In this document: piece by piece, positions 33,378-45,392 of the stretch
Position numbering within the stretch: the first letter of the stretch is position 1
How the letters are laid out: each line of letters starts with the position of its first letter
DNA from: Ceratorhiza oryzae-sativae
Taxonomy: Eukaryota; Basidiomycota; Agaricomycetes; Cantharellales; Ceratobasidiaceae
Direction: 5' to 3'
Length of the DNA stretch: 64,000 bases
Assembly: GCA_030998015.1 (NCBI GenBank)
Contig: JARWMV010000023.1
Span: forward strand, 1 to 64,000
Position numbers and translations under genes: made by a program
Notes under the pieces: model-generated
Told to the model about the DNA's origin: nothing
What the model saw: only the letters and a program-made list of their open reading frames with translations
Databases searched by the model: none

Positions 33378-36300
33378 TTACCTATCTGCACCCAACCCAC
33401 CGACATCCAAACATACTAACTCTCTGCTTGCGGCCCAGAGAAGCGCGAGGTGGGCCACAAGCAGTGCGCAAGACCACCGCATTCGACGGGTCCACATGTC
33501 GATCAGTGCGAGGCCAATCACGAGGCTCAGAGCGGCCACCTTGGGCGGTGTCGGCGCACATTTATTGATGAGAAGAACAGTCTGGTAGATCCAGCCATAC
33601 CAATCAGTTAGCGTTGCTGTTAATCTACCCCGCACCCCACAGCTCTAACTCTCTCCCCGCGTGCTCCAGACCACAGAGAGAGACGAGGACTCACTTTACT
33701 TATCAGCAGCGCACCCTTGAACATTCGCGAGAGCACCCGAGGCACGTTGATAGAGGAGATCATTCCGGCCACCCGCCTCACAGCGGGTGCAGGTCCGTCC
33801 AGGGCGAGTAATCCCGGGGTGATTTCGCTCGCCAACTCCCCCGCAGGATCTGATCTTCTCCGCGAGCGCGAACTTGAACCGGCCCTGCTTCTTCCGTTCG
33901 GAATAGATATGTCCGAGGAAGAACTCTCGCCAGAGTTTCCCGAAACGAGCAAATCGGTATTGTAGCGTCCCGCTCGCGATACGTTTCCCCGAGATGCGGG
34001 CGGCGTGGATCGTCGTACCAGCGGGCCTATACCTTCGTGGGACATAGGGGCGTTCTCTGGCAGAGTAGGGTCGAACTAGAACAAAGAGGGGGGGCATGGT
34101 AAATCAAGGGACAGTGAAGGTTATCGCATCATCTCGTCCGGGAAAAGGACAAACCTGGCTTCCGCGAATTGCCTTTAGCACCTGGTCGGATCCTGGCCGT
34201 TGGAACGGATCCACGTCGAGGAGCTTGCTCAGCAGCTGGCATAGTGCGGCAGGAAGCCGCCGCTGAGTAAATGACCGAATATTCTCGCTGGTAGCTCTGA
34301 ACCTGATTACCCCGCAACCCCGGATGGGCCAAGCTTTGTCAATTGCCTCCACGGCTCAGGAGCCAAGATGAGCGATAGAACGCACCCTTGAAAATTGATG
34401 ATTTCTTTTTCCAACTCGTCCATATCCTCATCGTTTTTCCAGGGTAGTTTGAAATAAATCAGCTTGTGGAGTATCATTCCTAGCGACCACATGTCGCTTT
34501 TGGACGTAGCCTGGCGCAACGACCCGTCTTGACTATGACCGAGTGATTCGGGAGCGGAATATTCGAGCCTATTGTCCCGAAAATGGGACAAAATGGAAGA
34601 CACAAATTTAGTTAGCTCGAGGATAAATATATCAAGCGCGAAATGAACGAGGGTAATAGGACCCACGTTCCGGTGTTACCCGACCGTTGTCGAGCAACCG
34701 ACTGCAAGGCGTCCTGCGCAGTCCCAAAGTCAGAGAGCCTAATCATCACGTCAGCTCAGCTCCACCTGCACAAACATGGCGAGGTGGGGGACTTACATTG
34801 CGCGGGGTCTAGATTATCGTGATCGAGATGGGAACGGGCAAAAATCGGGGTGGTGCAGGATGTGTAAATGCGGGGTGGTAATTTGCACACGAGGATCGTC
34901 CGTTCCCATTCAGTTTGACCAGATTAGGTGCGTAGTGTGGGGAAAGGCCCAGCCGATAAGCGTTGCAATATATTGCATCAGCGCCGCGTACCCAAACAAA
35001 GGCGGACCCGCGCACATGATTCTCCTTCGTCCAGTGTGAGTAGCACGTTTCCAGGCTTGAGGTCCAGATGCAAGAACGAACTCTCATGCTATATCAAGCC
35101 AGCCCCGTTAGCATCTCGAGTCATTCAGCCCGTATGATTCTCACCAGAAATGCGAGCCCAGCGACCACGTCCCCGAACAGACTCCTGATTTCTTCGGCAC
35201 TGAGCAAATGCACGGCCTTCATTTCTCTGGCCCGCCTCCTCGCTTCCTTTCTCACATCTGCGGAGCCAGCGCCACCCGCGCGGGCACGGAAGGCTCTAAT
35301 CCGGTCCTCGCGCGTTTGATACTCCCCCGACGGCGGCTCCGATGATTCGGTTGGCGCCCGATCTAGGGGACTCTTCGCTCCAAGCCGCTGAAGGATGAGA
35401 TCGTCAAGAGATCCAAGCTCCGCCCATTGCATCAATACACTGTGTCAAGCCAGGCGACCAGCACGATCGTTAGTTTCCCATCGGATTTGGGGGCGGGTGC
35501 GGTATGATGTATTCAAACTGCACGTGACAAGGCGGATTGACCCCTAATCGTAGTGCGTGGCGTACATAAGGTGAGACGCGGGTAAAAGGGGTGGTCAAGG
35601 TGTGGTATGCGTGCGCGAGGAGGATGTGTGAAAGAATGGGGGATGATCATGTGCAGCTCTGATAGGAGACAGAGTTTTGCGAAGAAAGCGAGTAGATGGG
35701 CGGGTAGACGTTTCCTCTTTTGTCCTTGAGACTGAGTGTCGCCGGCGCCTCATCAAACAGGGCAAAGGGGATAAACATAGGTGGCAAAAAGGCAAGTTAT
35801 TGAGCCATGGCAACTACCACGGGGAAATGGGTATGATGTGTATTGGATGACAAAGGGACAAAAGGGATGGAGTTTGACACAAGGTATTACTCACTGAAGG
35901 GTCGGAACGGCAAGTCCGAATGAAGAGAATCGTGCTGACTCGATCCAAGCATGGTGATATGTGACGATATTCCGGTGATGAAGTTTCTCGAGTAATCGAA
36001 CCTTGAATGAATGTGTTTAGTCTGAGGCAATGCGACGAGGGACCTGAATCGGGCTAGCACGGCGTGGCGTAGCAGTTTGCTTGCAAACGCTAAGGAACAG
36101 AAGAGTTGCTCCAACGATAGGTCGGAAGCGTTACGACCGTGGCTATGAGCCGAACAACCAGCTGGTAGCGCACATCGCTCGGCATCATGTATCGGGATAG
36201 CGGTGTCTATCTGATGCCACGCCAGGTGGTTGGCGGGGTGATGGAGCCCGAACAAAGCGAGGCGCCAGAAGAGAATACAACGGGATTGGATAAACTGGCT

Positions 36301-37347
36301 CACCTCGCGTAGGATTTCCATCAGATAGGATGTTGATTCGCCTACGGCAATCTTTTTGACGGCAAAGTGGCCCAATGGAATGCCATTGAGCACATGCTGA
36401 CAACACGTAAACGATAGACCAAGACAAACAGATGTGTCCCGAGGATAACTCACTTGGCAAAGGAAGACACTTCCGTTGGCGCCCATGCCCAAACGTGTCT
36501 CCTCGCGGAAGAAAGTAGAATAATAGCCGCTGGAAGACCGGGAGCTTGAGCTCTCGCCGGCGGGCCGCTCGTCTGGTTCTTCTGAACTCTGTCGCGCGGC
36601 CTGGGCTGCGTCTGCGTAGACCGCGGTGGGTTGTGCGAGGTGCGTGGTCGAGCGACCGAGAGGCGTGGCCGAAGAGCCGTTGCGAAGGCTGTTTCCCGAG
36701 AGGCCCGGCAGAGACTCGGGTGCTCCGCCGCTGCCGCTGTGGCCAGCCTGGTCAGAACCCGAGTCCGAGTCGATGGATACGCGGGACCAACGCCTCGAGG
36801 GAGCGCTTACTTCTTCGAACCGGGCAAACGGTGGACGATCGTGGTTGGGAAATTCACGTTCATCGATTGACCCGCCGTTTACGCGCTGGAGTAGCTGAAA
36901 ATAGTCGGGTGACATCTCTATCTGGGGTAAGCCAAATGTGTTATTGGCGCCTGGGGAAAAGGCACGTGGAATGTCGTCCATGGACCGGTGGCAATAGGGG
37001 CATGCGTTGGCGTGGTTTGCGACATGGTGGCGAGGAAGCGTAAACGACGACGGGATGGGAGACACCGCGGCGGGAACAATATTGATTGCATGGGACGCGG
37101 CGTTGTATAATACAATTTGGTTAGACCCGCGCAGAATTGGCTGCCAGAGCGAATAGGACTCGGCGACAGGCCGGTGCACAGACGCGGACAGCGAGCGCGA
37201 GCGTTGGTGCGAGAGCTGGGAGCGCGTGGTGGACACCACATGCGGGATGAGCGCCGCGGTCGATGCGGCCGGGGAGGGCGTAGCGGTCGACGACCGAGAG
37301 GTGATCCGGGGTCGACGGAGATTGGGAGACAGCGAGCGAGACGACAT
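33378..37347 (-). CDS. IKS1: IKS1-like serine/threonine protein kinase
   Basis: Fungal Ser/Thr kinase related to yeast Iks1. Start ATG 37347 (MSSRSLSPNLRRP); the longer frame starts with GTG. The N-terminal part is Ser-rich with a CPYC motif. All kinase motifs are seen in order: LGMGANGSVFLCQ (Gly loop), HFAVKKIAVG (Lys), MQWAELGSLDDLI, HLDLKPGNVLL (catalytic loop), LSDFGTAQDALQSV (DFG), YSAPESLG, and SDMWSLGMILHKLIYF. So the kinase should be active. The C-terminal tail after the kinase is Ser/Arg-rich and ends with a hydrophobic exon (VAALSLVIGLALIDM, then SCALLVAHLALLWA) that could anchor it in a membrane. The gene is intron-rich. It is divergent from FTR1, with a 298-bp shared promoter. 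Confidence 0.85.
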
Positions 37348-37645
37348 GCCCAAGAGAGTAGTTGGATGGCCTGATTGGTACACACAGTCGGATCAAGCCA
37401 AGTACACAAGTCGTTGTTCCAGGATACACAGATGCAGACACAGAGCAGAGACCGGTGGGAGCAGGCAGCTGCAGGCCGCAACCGTGGTGGCGTGGTGGCG
37501 GGGAGCTCGTGCAGCGCAACGCCAGGCATCACGTGGGCGCCACCCGATCTAGGCGCCGAACCGCGGTGCGATAAGATCCCCATCGACCTGGAATGACAAG
37601 CGAGCGATTTTCCGCCATCGGTCGGCTGCCCACCATATTCCCAGG
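37348..37645. promoter_or_regulatory. Bidirectional promoter between IKS1-like kinase and FTR1
   Basis: 298 bp between two divergent start codons. It holds one GATAAG at 37570-37575, about 70 bp upstream of the FTR1 ATG. Fungal iron genes are commonly repressed by GATA factors under iron repletion, but the extended ATCWGATAA form is not present here, so regulation by such a factor is only a possibility. Confidence 0.4.
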
Positions 37646-39426
37646 ATGGCCAAAGACCTGTTCAGCGTGCGTCGAACGAGCTCGCTGTGCACCACGCGCT
37701 GACATTTCTCCAGGTTCCGATTTTCTTCATCGTACGCCCACTGGCCGTTATCTAATCTGACAAGCTAACTCGGCTTCCAGCTCTTGCGCGAGTCGCTCGA
37801 GGCCTCGATCATCGTCTCTGTCCTCCTCTCGCTTGTCGAGCAGATAGCCGAGACGTCGACCATCCCCGCGTCGGCCTCGACCGACAGACTCGCCGCCGCC
37901 GCCGCCCCGCCCGCCCAGAGCGACACGCCAGCAACCGCAGGCTCTAGCACCGGTGCGAGCTCGGGAACTCACACCCCCGACTCCCAGGCCAAGGACCTCG
38001 TCCGACAAGTATCGCACGACGCCCGCTCGAACGATTCCGATGCTGGAGCAGGTGAAATGTCCCAGGCCGACCTTCTTCGGCGGCTTCGATTCCAAATTGT
38101 GCTCGGAGCGGGATTGGGCTTTCTCTTGGCGCTCGTGATGTAAGTCCGCGGCTGGCCTCTTCCGGCTTTGGGCGTCTCTCACGTTTTGCTAGCGGGGCTG
38201 CGTTTATCGCCGTCTGGTTTATCAAGGTCGTCGACTTGTTCTCTGCGGCCGAAGAGATATGGGAAGGCGTCTTTAGCTTGATCGCGTCCGTTTTTTCGGC
38301 TTTCTTCCTGGTGACGTACGTTGATGGAAACGTGGCGCAGGTCTGTCCTTATCCTAGTCATGGCCCTCGCCATGCTCCGCATGGACCGTGCTCGAACAAA
38401 ATGGCGAGGAAAGCTCGAACAGTCGTTCAATGTATGCCATGCCATTTCCGCCTGATCGTATCTAGCCTTATCTTTGTCCGAGCATCAGGGCAGCGCACCT
38501 CACGATCGCAGAGGCCGAGCCGGTATCCGGATGCTCTTTATGCTGCCGTTTGTCACGGTTTTGCGAGAGGGCCTAGAGGCTGTCGTATTTGTCGGAGGCG
38601 TGAGTATGTCGATCTCTTCCGGTATTTCCCGTATTCATTGCGCTGCAACTGCCTAGGTCTCTCTTGGCCAACCAGCAAGCTCGATCCCGCTTGCCGCACT
38701 CGCTGGACTTGTTATTGGCTTGTTGGTTGGGTACCTCATCTACGCCTCGTCCTCACGAACACGTGCGCCTTTCCGTCTAAACACTGCACATTCTCTAACC
38801 TCTTGCTACAGACCTACGCGTATTCCTGGTAACCTCAACCTCTCTGCTACTCTTGATTGGTGCTGGGCTGTTGTCCAAATCGATCGGAGCCTTTGAAAGA
38901 CATAGATTCAATGTCATGGTACATCGTTCGTTCCTGATCACCCTCTCTCTCTAACCTTCTCAACACAGGTTGGCGGCGATGTCGCAGAGGCAGGCAACGG
39001 TCCAGGTTCATACGATGTCGTCGGAAACATCTGGCATCTCGACTGCTGCAACCCCGAGAACAAACACGATGCTCGTGGCTGGGCCGTATTCAACGCAATC
39101 CTCGGGTGGAGCAACAACGGGAGCAGTACGTTTTAACTTTCGAATGAGGATAACAGGGGCTGATGTTATGAGGCTAGTTGGCACCGTAGTTTCGTACATC
39201 CTTTATTGGGTCGTTGCGATCGTTGCACTCGTTAGGATGAAGCACCGCGAGGTAGGCCTTTCATTGCCACTCTTGGAGTAGTTTTTGATCTGTGGATGAG
39301 TAGGGTCGAACAGATATACTGGGGAAGGCGGCACATTATACTCGGGTTTCGTCGTTCCTCGCGGAGCTACGCAAACGGCGTCAGGAACACCAAAGGAGAC
39401 ATCAGAGCCAGGAAATTGACTCCTAG
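37646..39426 (+). CDS. FTR1: High-affinity iron permease FTR1
   Basis: Plasma-membrane Fe(III) permease that normally works with a Fet3-type multicopper ferroxidase. Start ATG 37646 (MAKDLFS). Introns 37667-37713 and 37732-37780 give [13 protein letters not shown] joined to [16 protein letters not shown]. Both REXLE iron-binding motifs are present: RESLE in helix 1 and REGLE in [16 protein letters not shown]. Other family segments are [82 protein letters not shown] and [14 protein letters not shown]. About eight short introns, all in frame. Stop TAG 39424-39426. A low-complexity loop rich in Ala, Ser and Thr follows helix 1. No ferroxidase gene lies beside it, unlike the FTR1-FET3 pairing of many fungi. 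Confidence 0.92.
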
Positions 39427-42400
39427 GCGATAGGAGCACGCACGGCCGAAGAACTTGCTAGAGGCAAGAGGCTGGCCCTTGTCGAGAGATAGGGGTAGTC
39501 ATTCATTGTACGGAGATAGCCCACAACCCCGCATGTATCCATTACCCTCATTGCAATCAATATCAACCACAGACAAAACCGTCATGGAAGCCAAGCGTTC
39601 ACTACGTCCCAGCGATGGCAGGGTGCTAAGCGCTCGTTGATAAGTTGCAGCAGCTTGATGTAAAAACCGACGTTTTCACTGAATCAATGATAGCCTACAT
39701 GGTCGCTGTATTTCGGGTGCTGTACCGATACGATACTTTTTGACCTGTCCCGTATAAAGCCGACCCGAATTGCGGACGCAACTGTTGATTTTTCATTGAA
39801 TGCGCATCCGATTGTACACATTCTCATTCCCGTTCCCGTTCTGCTCGGGCCGAATAATGTTAAGCGTCTGCGATTCATGGGGTTACTCTCTCCCTCCCTC
39901 CCCCCGAGATGGAAAACAGTTTGGATGGGTGTACTTGCGTCAAAACGTTGACCCTGGTTCAATTCTGGGGCTCAACCCAGTGAATGGTTCACGTGCAAAT
40001 CCACGGGCCCAAGCCCATTTTTCATGCAACGCAATTGACGGATGAAATGACATGCCCTTGAGATTGGTCAGCGGCCGTCTCGTTGCGCTTGCCCACTACC
40101 ACAAGTGGCCTATCGTCCTAGCTACTGCGACGCTGTTGCGACTGAGACTGGCTCTCATGTTCCTAGCCGAGTATCTCGATGTGATAGTTCGGGTGGGCTG
40201 TTGACCTTGGACCCACCAACGCCTGCCACGTTTCCGAGACTGTCTCGCATCCAACTTCATGTCTGTGGACCCAATGTCGGATCGCGCTAACAGAATTTAG
40301 CCTTTATGCTTCCCGATTCGCTATCCACTGCCGCCCGGCTAGATTCATCAACATTGATCACGCAGAGGCTATTCCATATTGGCTTGTTCCTAGGGGCTAG
40401 TGGCTCTCGGTCGTGACGCCACGTTGGTTTCTTGGCCTCTCCTTTCTTGTAACACACCGCCAGCATGGCCCCTTGAAGCTAATCTCGACTGCAGTTTATC
40501 TAAAAGTATGCGCAGGTCTGATCTGCCCCCCTGTTTGACCCCTATCGTTACTATTCTCAATGGTGTAGCCACGGCTGGTCTGCTTCGACGACAGCCAATG
40601 TCCCTCGTCCTTTACCGCTTTGTGGCATAGCTCCCCAAGCTGAAATGTCCCTATCACAGATGACTAGGGAACTGAGCTCACAACTATAGGGTCCGAGGTT
40701 GCCACTCGAAATGAGGTACAGGTTGCTTCGAACCCAAAACCGAGCCCCGATCCCACCATTGACGGCTTTTACTACTCATCTATTACGCCATTCGCTCATA
40801 CCGCTAGGCTGTGATGGATTTGCCATCCCTCTTACTCGTTCATGCTATTAATTTGGGGTACCTGTCGCTTGTATCTGTTAGCTCTGTAACCTTGTTCGAA
40901 GGCTCCCCGTCCATGTCCGGTATTCGGACCTCGGGGTGAAGCTATGGTGGCGCTGCGTCCGGAGGCTGAAACTCCGAACGTATTCCTTTGCATTTCCGTC
41001 ATGGCTATTATTGGTTGTACCCCTTTAAGTCTTATCGTTTGCCTAACTATGACTAAATTTGTCTGTTCCGCTTCATTTTTTCAAAAGACATATGTCCGAT
41101 ACTGCATGGGTATTTGCAGGTGGCGGGGACTTTTGGCTTTAGCCGCAAGTCCAATGCATAAGTTTACGCTACAGCGCTTATCATATCAAATTTCTTTCTA
41201 AATCATGCCCCAACACCGAGGAAGCGATAGATTGATAGAACTCTGCCAGTAAACCGTGTCCTCGAGACGAGCACGTTGTGTTAGCATAAACCTAATTCGA
41301 TCCGCTGCCCGAGCACAATCCGAATGTGGCCTCGATAGCGATTGTCGGATGCCTTATCTCGGCCGTGTTCTGGATAACACCTGCCAACGTGCACATGGGA
41401 CTGATTGACTGATTGTTGCTCGTGGCTCACTCTAGCCACGAAAGGATCAGATTAGGATTGCCTAAAACCATCGATTTGCGTATGGGTCAATACATTCATG
41501 CCTGGCGGTGGTGTTCAACATGTGGCTCGCGTTCCAGGCACTGCTGGACCCTGCTATTCAATATACTGTGCGTGAATCAAAAGAAGTGACCCAAAAAACC
41601 AACTATGTGTGTAAATCGGGTATAGTCGTGGTCAGGCGTTGGGTATTTGCGGTCGAGCATATGTATGGTATCGAGTCCCCAAGATACAGCCAGGATTCTG
41701 TTCCGGATTGAATCGATACTGGGAATCTTGATCTCTGATGTTCTGTGAGGCTTTGACAAACCAAATCGAGGTTCGTCCTGGCCATTGTGAAACGAGTAGT
41801 AAGAACCATTATACGCAATGAGTGGTTCTGGGTTTGGAGAGCTATTCGCCTCCTCCCCTGGTCTCGGGTGAACCCGCACATCCGTTTCTAATTTCTTCGA
41901 TTATGGTGTCGGATGTCGTTAGGTGGCAGTAGGCCCTGCATCATGTCTTACCTTTAAATAGTGCTTCTCATGCATCTGCGCGGAGCTACCGCGTAAATCG
42001 CAGTTCAGCATGTCCAAATGATGACCCTTATCGACAAGTTCGAGCAAGTTCCACTTCATCACTCATTCGGTAAGCCAGCTTGGTCCACCGTGCACGCATT
42101 TGCCCAATCGGAATATTAAGTTGAAGCTGTAGAAGCTCATAACGAACAGGTTTCGCACTCTTGGCTGGACGCATTTAAAATGCCACCCGTTTGAATCTCA
42201 CTATTCGCACTCGGCCGCCACCACGAACGGGGATTGTCAGCAATAGGATCTGCTTGAGGCACAGTAGCGGCCGAGGATAGATCACGTGTTTTCAGGTTCG
42301 TCCACAGCTTCCAAGTAGCTATATGCGTGCACTAAGGGTTCGAAACCGTGACCCCTGAGTAGCAAAAGGGACATGCATTTTATTCAAGAACCCTCAAGTG

Positions 42401-43933
42401 TGCATGTTGTCACGGTTGCGTCATATGTTCTTAAACAGGGTGAAAGGAATTTTGTCGTAGCGCCTCCACTTCGCTTCTTAACTTTGGTCCCCTTCTTTGA
42501 TGCGTCTGTCAGACATATCGGTGTTAGCTTTTGGAGGGACACATGGGTGTAGGCCGGGGATCATCATCGACGTCATCACGGGTATTGAAACAATCTCCGC
42601 GAACCAGGCGATTGGGCCAACATCCCTCAGCTGAACAGCCTGGCGTAGGAATATGATCCAGCGGAAACTTGGCGGGATGGAACGGTGCGAAAAGACGCTT
42701 CCTGCTGAATTCATATTGATCTGGGGTGTACCCCTACTATACAGGACTCCGATTTGATTCTAGCATTTGGTTGATTGCGAGCGTGGAGGTAGCGATCATG
42801 TGGATCGAACTTGATCCACGAAACATTGGTGCTCCTCCATAATCCCTTCGAATATCGTGTAAGCGTTTGTCCCATCGTCCGGAATAATGCTTAACAGGTG
42901 CTTCAGGCTCCATCCTTCAAATTTGCTATTCGTTGTGATAAACAATGGAGCTAGCACGCCGGAAAACCCGACGACCTATAAAGAAGCTCTTAGGCTGGTA
43001 TTTTAACTTCAAGCGTACCCCGATTGGAAGACCATCACAGAAACGGGGATACCTGATCTCCCAAACGTGCAACGTAACCTGTTCTACGGTGCAGGATCAA
43101 TGCCCCTATGCCGAACAGCTGGCTCCCTGATGCGTAGATCAAGTATACACGTGTAGGTGTACTGTTGCCTCTAACTCCAGCAAACAAGTGCACCCTAGAA
43201 GTTCCTCTGCGCAGAGATTATGAGGTTTTGTAAGTGTTCGCCTCGGCCCCACAGTGTACGTGGACTAAACATCTTTCAATTGACGCCGCACAGTCGAGCC
43301 GGACTAGTTTGCAAACACACATGAGCTCCTAGTACTCTAAGACACAGCTCGCCTCATCTAAGCATCACTGCGGTAAGCCCACTTAGACTTCCGGAATTTG
43401 GTCGCATTTGTTGGATATCACACGAATAGGGGTAGGCCAGCGAGAGCATGCCGCTCACCCAAGGCAAAGTCCTGGTCACACAATACCCCCAGAATTTAAA
43501 CTAATCTCTCCGCTCGCTGACGAAACGCAAGTTCCTTTTTTAGGGTCAGGCCGAGTTAAGCCCCATGCCACTGTATTACCCGAAGCAATGGTTTTTATTG
43601 TAACGAGGGGACAAACGGGCACCTCAGAACATGGGAAAGTCCGACGCTGAAAGTCCAGCTTCTTCACTAGTACTGTAGAACCAGCGCCGCCCGATTTATC
43701 CTTGGATGCCGTAAGTGACAATTATGCAAGTGCTGCGCACTAACACTAAAGAGCTCCACAAAAGGCCATCACAAGCAAATCTAATTGTTCTCGTTACAGT
43801 CCAAAGTTGATTGTGAGGTTTACCCTAACAAACAAGTCTGCAACGGAATGTCGGGTTAAAAATTCCAACCCCGCAAGCAGGTTGAATATATCAGTTAGAA
43901 ACAGCACTTTAACTCGCCAAACTGGCTTTCTCC
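39427..43933. other. Gene-poor stretch downstream of FTR1, nothing identified
   Basis: About 4.5 kb with short frames only. No recognisable domains or splice chains were found on either strand. Confidence 0.4.
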
Positions 43934-44225
43934 TCTCACGCAGGGAGGTTTCTCGTGGCTAAGATACAAATCGTACTTAGCTCAACTACGAAGGTAGAGA
44001 ACTCTATATACTGTACCTAAGATACAAATCGTACTACAGAGTACAGTGTGAATAGAATACATGAGAAAAGAAAGAAAATACGATACCTTAGCTCAACTAC
44101 GAAGGTAGAGAACTAAGGAAGAAGAAGGGGGATTCCCGCGAACTCGCGCATGATATCAGAGAGGGGGGATACGAAACAGAAACAAATATGCGCATACATA
44201 CACGCATATGATTGTAAATTCAACA
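43934..44225 (-). repeat. Left arm of a long inverted repeat
   Basis: Reverse complement of 44840-45130. Outer end TCTCACGCAGGGAGG, inner end GATTGTAAATTCAACA. It carries two copies of the CTCAACTACGAAGGTAGAGA motif, at about 43981 and 44093. Together with the right arm and a roughly 614-nt spacer it would form a large foldback element. Confidence 0.7.
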
Positions 44226-44839
44226 TCTCCTATCCGATTGAGCGCGTGGAGCACGTACAAAGCTGATTCTGATAGGCGCTCTATCTACTTCGCCATAATC
44301 AGCGTCCTGACTAGCAAATTGAAGTAGATTGAACATAGGCTAAACCACTAATTATGAATTCCCTGGGTTAAAGGGATACATTAGTGCAGTTGAGCTGCCA
44401 GTTGCCAGTATCCCTGCGTATTTGAACCACACTAGTACCATGGGATTGCCCACTTCGATACCTTCATTAGTCGCGAATGCGGCTGTCTCGTTCATCAATT
44501 GATCCCAGCGTCATACCGAGCCTGGATTAATCCTCGATTTAAATATCATTTCGTTGATTTATGTTTGTAGTATCAATGAATATGCGTCTGGTCAACCTAA
44601 GTTCGACCCAATTATCTGACCATCGCATACATATTCTAACGGACCTCCCGATGAAACAGTATGATATGTGACCGGGCAGAGTCGCTTCGAAATACTTGTT
44701 TATAGTTAAGTCACTACGACACAGAAACTCACGCATTCTTCGACCGAAACAAATCAAATCATGGTCAATAGCGTTTGAACTCCTATGAATTCAGCATTTA
44801 GCTCATGATCTGTCGGTTTGAGCCAATTAGATACCTACA
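44226..44839. other. Spacer between the inverted-repeat arms, no gene
   Basis: About 614 nt without a convincing reading frame. No transposase motif is present, so the structure would be non-autonomous if it is a transposable element. Confidence 0.45.
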
Positions 44840-45130
44840 TGTTGAATTTACAATCACATCCGTTCATGTATGCCATGTGTTCGTACTTGTTCTTGTCCAT
44901 TTTCTGATATCATGCGCGAGTCTGTGGGAATCACTCTTTCCTTAGTTCTCTACCTTCGTAGTTGAGCCAAGGTATAGTATTTTCTTTCTCTTTTCTCATG
45001 TATTTCTTTCTCACTGTACCTCGAAGTACGAATTGTGTCTTAGGTACAGTATATACACCAGTTCTCTACCTTCGTAGTTGAGCTAAGTAAGAATTGTGTC
45101 TTAGCTCCCCCGAAACCTACCTGCGTGAGA
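44840..45130 (+). repeat. Right arm of a long inverted repeat
   Basis: Begins TGTTGAATTTACAATCA and ends CTGCGTGAGA. It contains the motif TCTCTACCTTCGTAGTTGAG twice, near 44945 and 45063. Both arms share an extra internal block that the related unit at 8448-8673 lacks, so the two arms are closer to each other than to that copy. Confidence 0.7.
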
Positions 45131-45392
45131 ACAGCCTAAAATACACTATTCCATTATCCAAGGTGGGGAGACAAGGGTTCAGATAAATTCAACTATTTCC
45201 GTTTGAAACTCCCATGCCCGCTAGCGTCCCTGATGAGCCACGTAAGCTTGTAAGTACGACATGCATCTGATTTATTAGTCAGCGTCCTTCTGAGGCTGAA
45301 TGAAAGCGCATATATCGTATACCTTGGTAAGCACTCAACGTAGCAGGTCCACGATCCCGTACACCCTCGATCCTACCTATTAGGTTTGAAAA

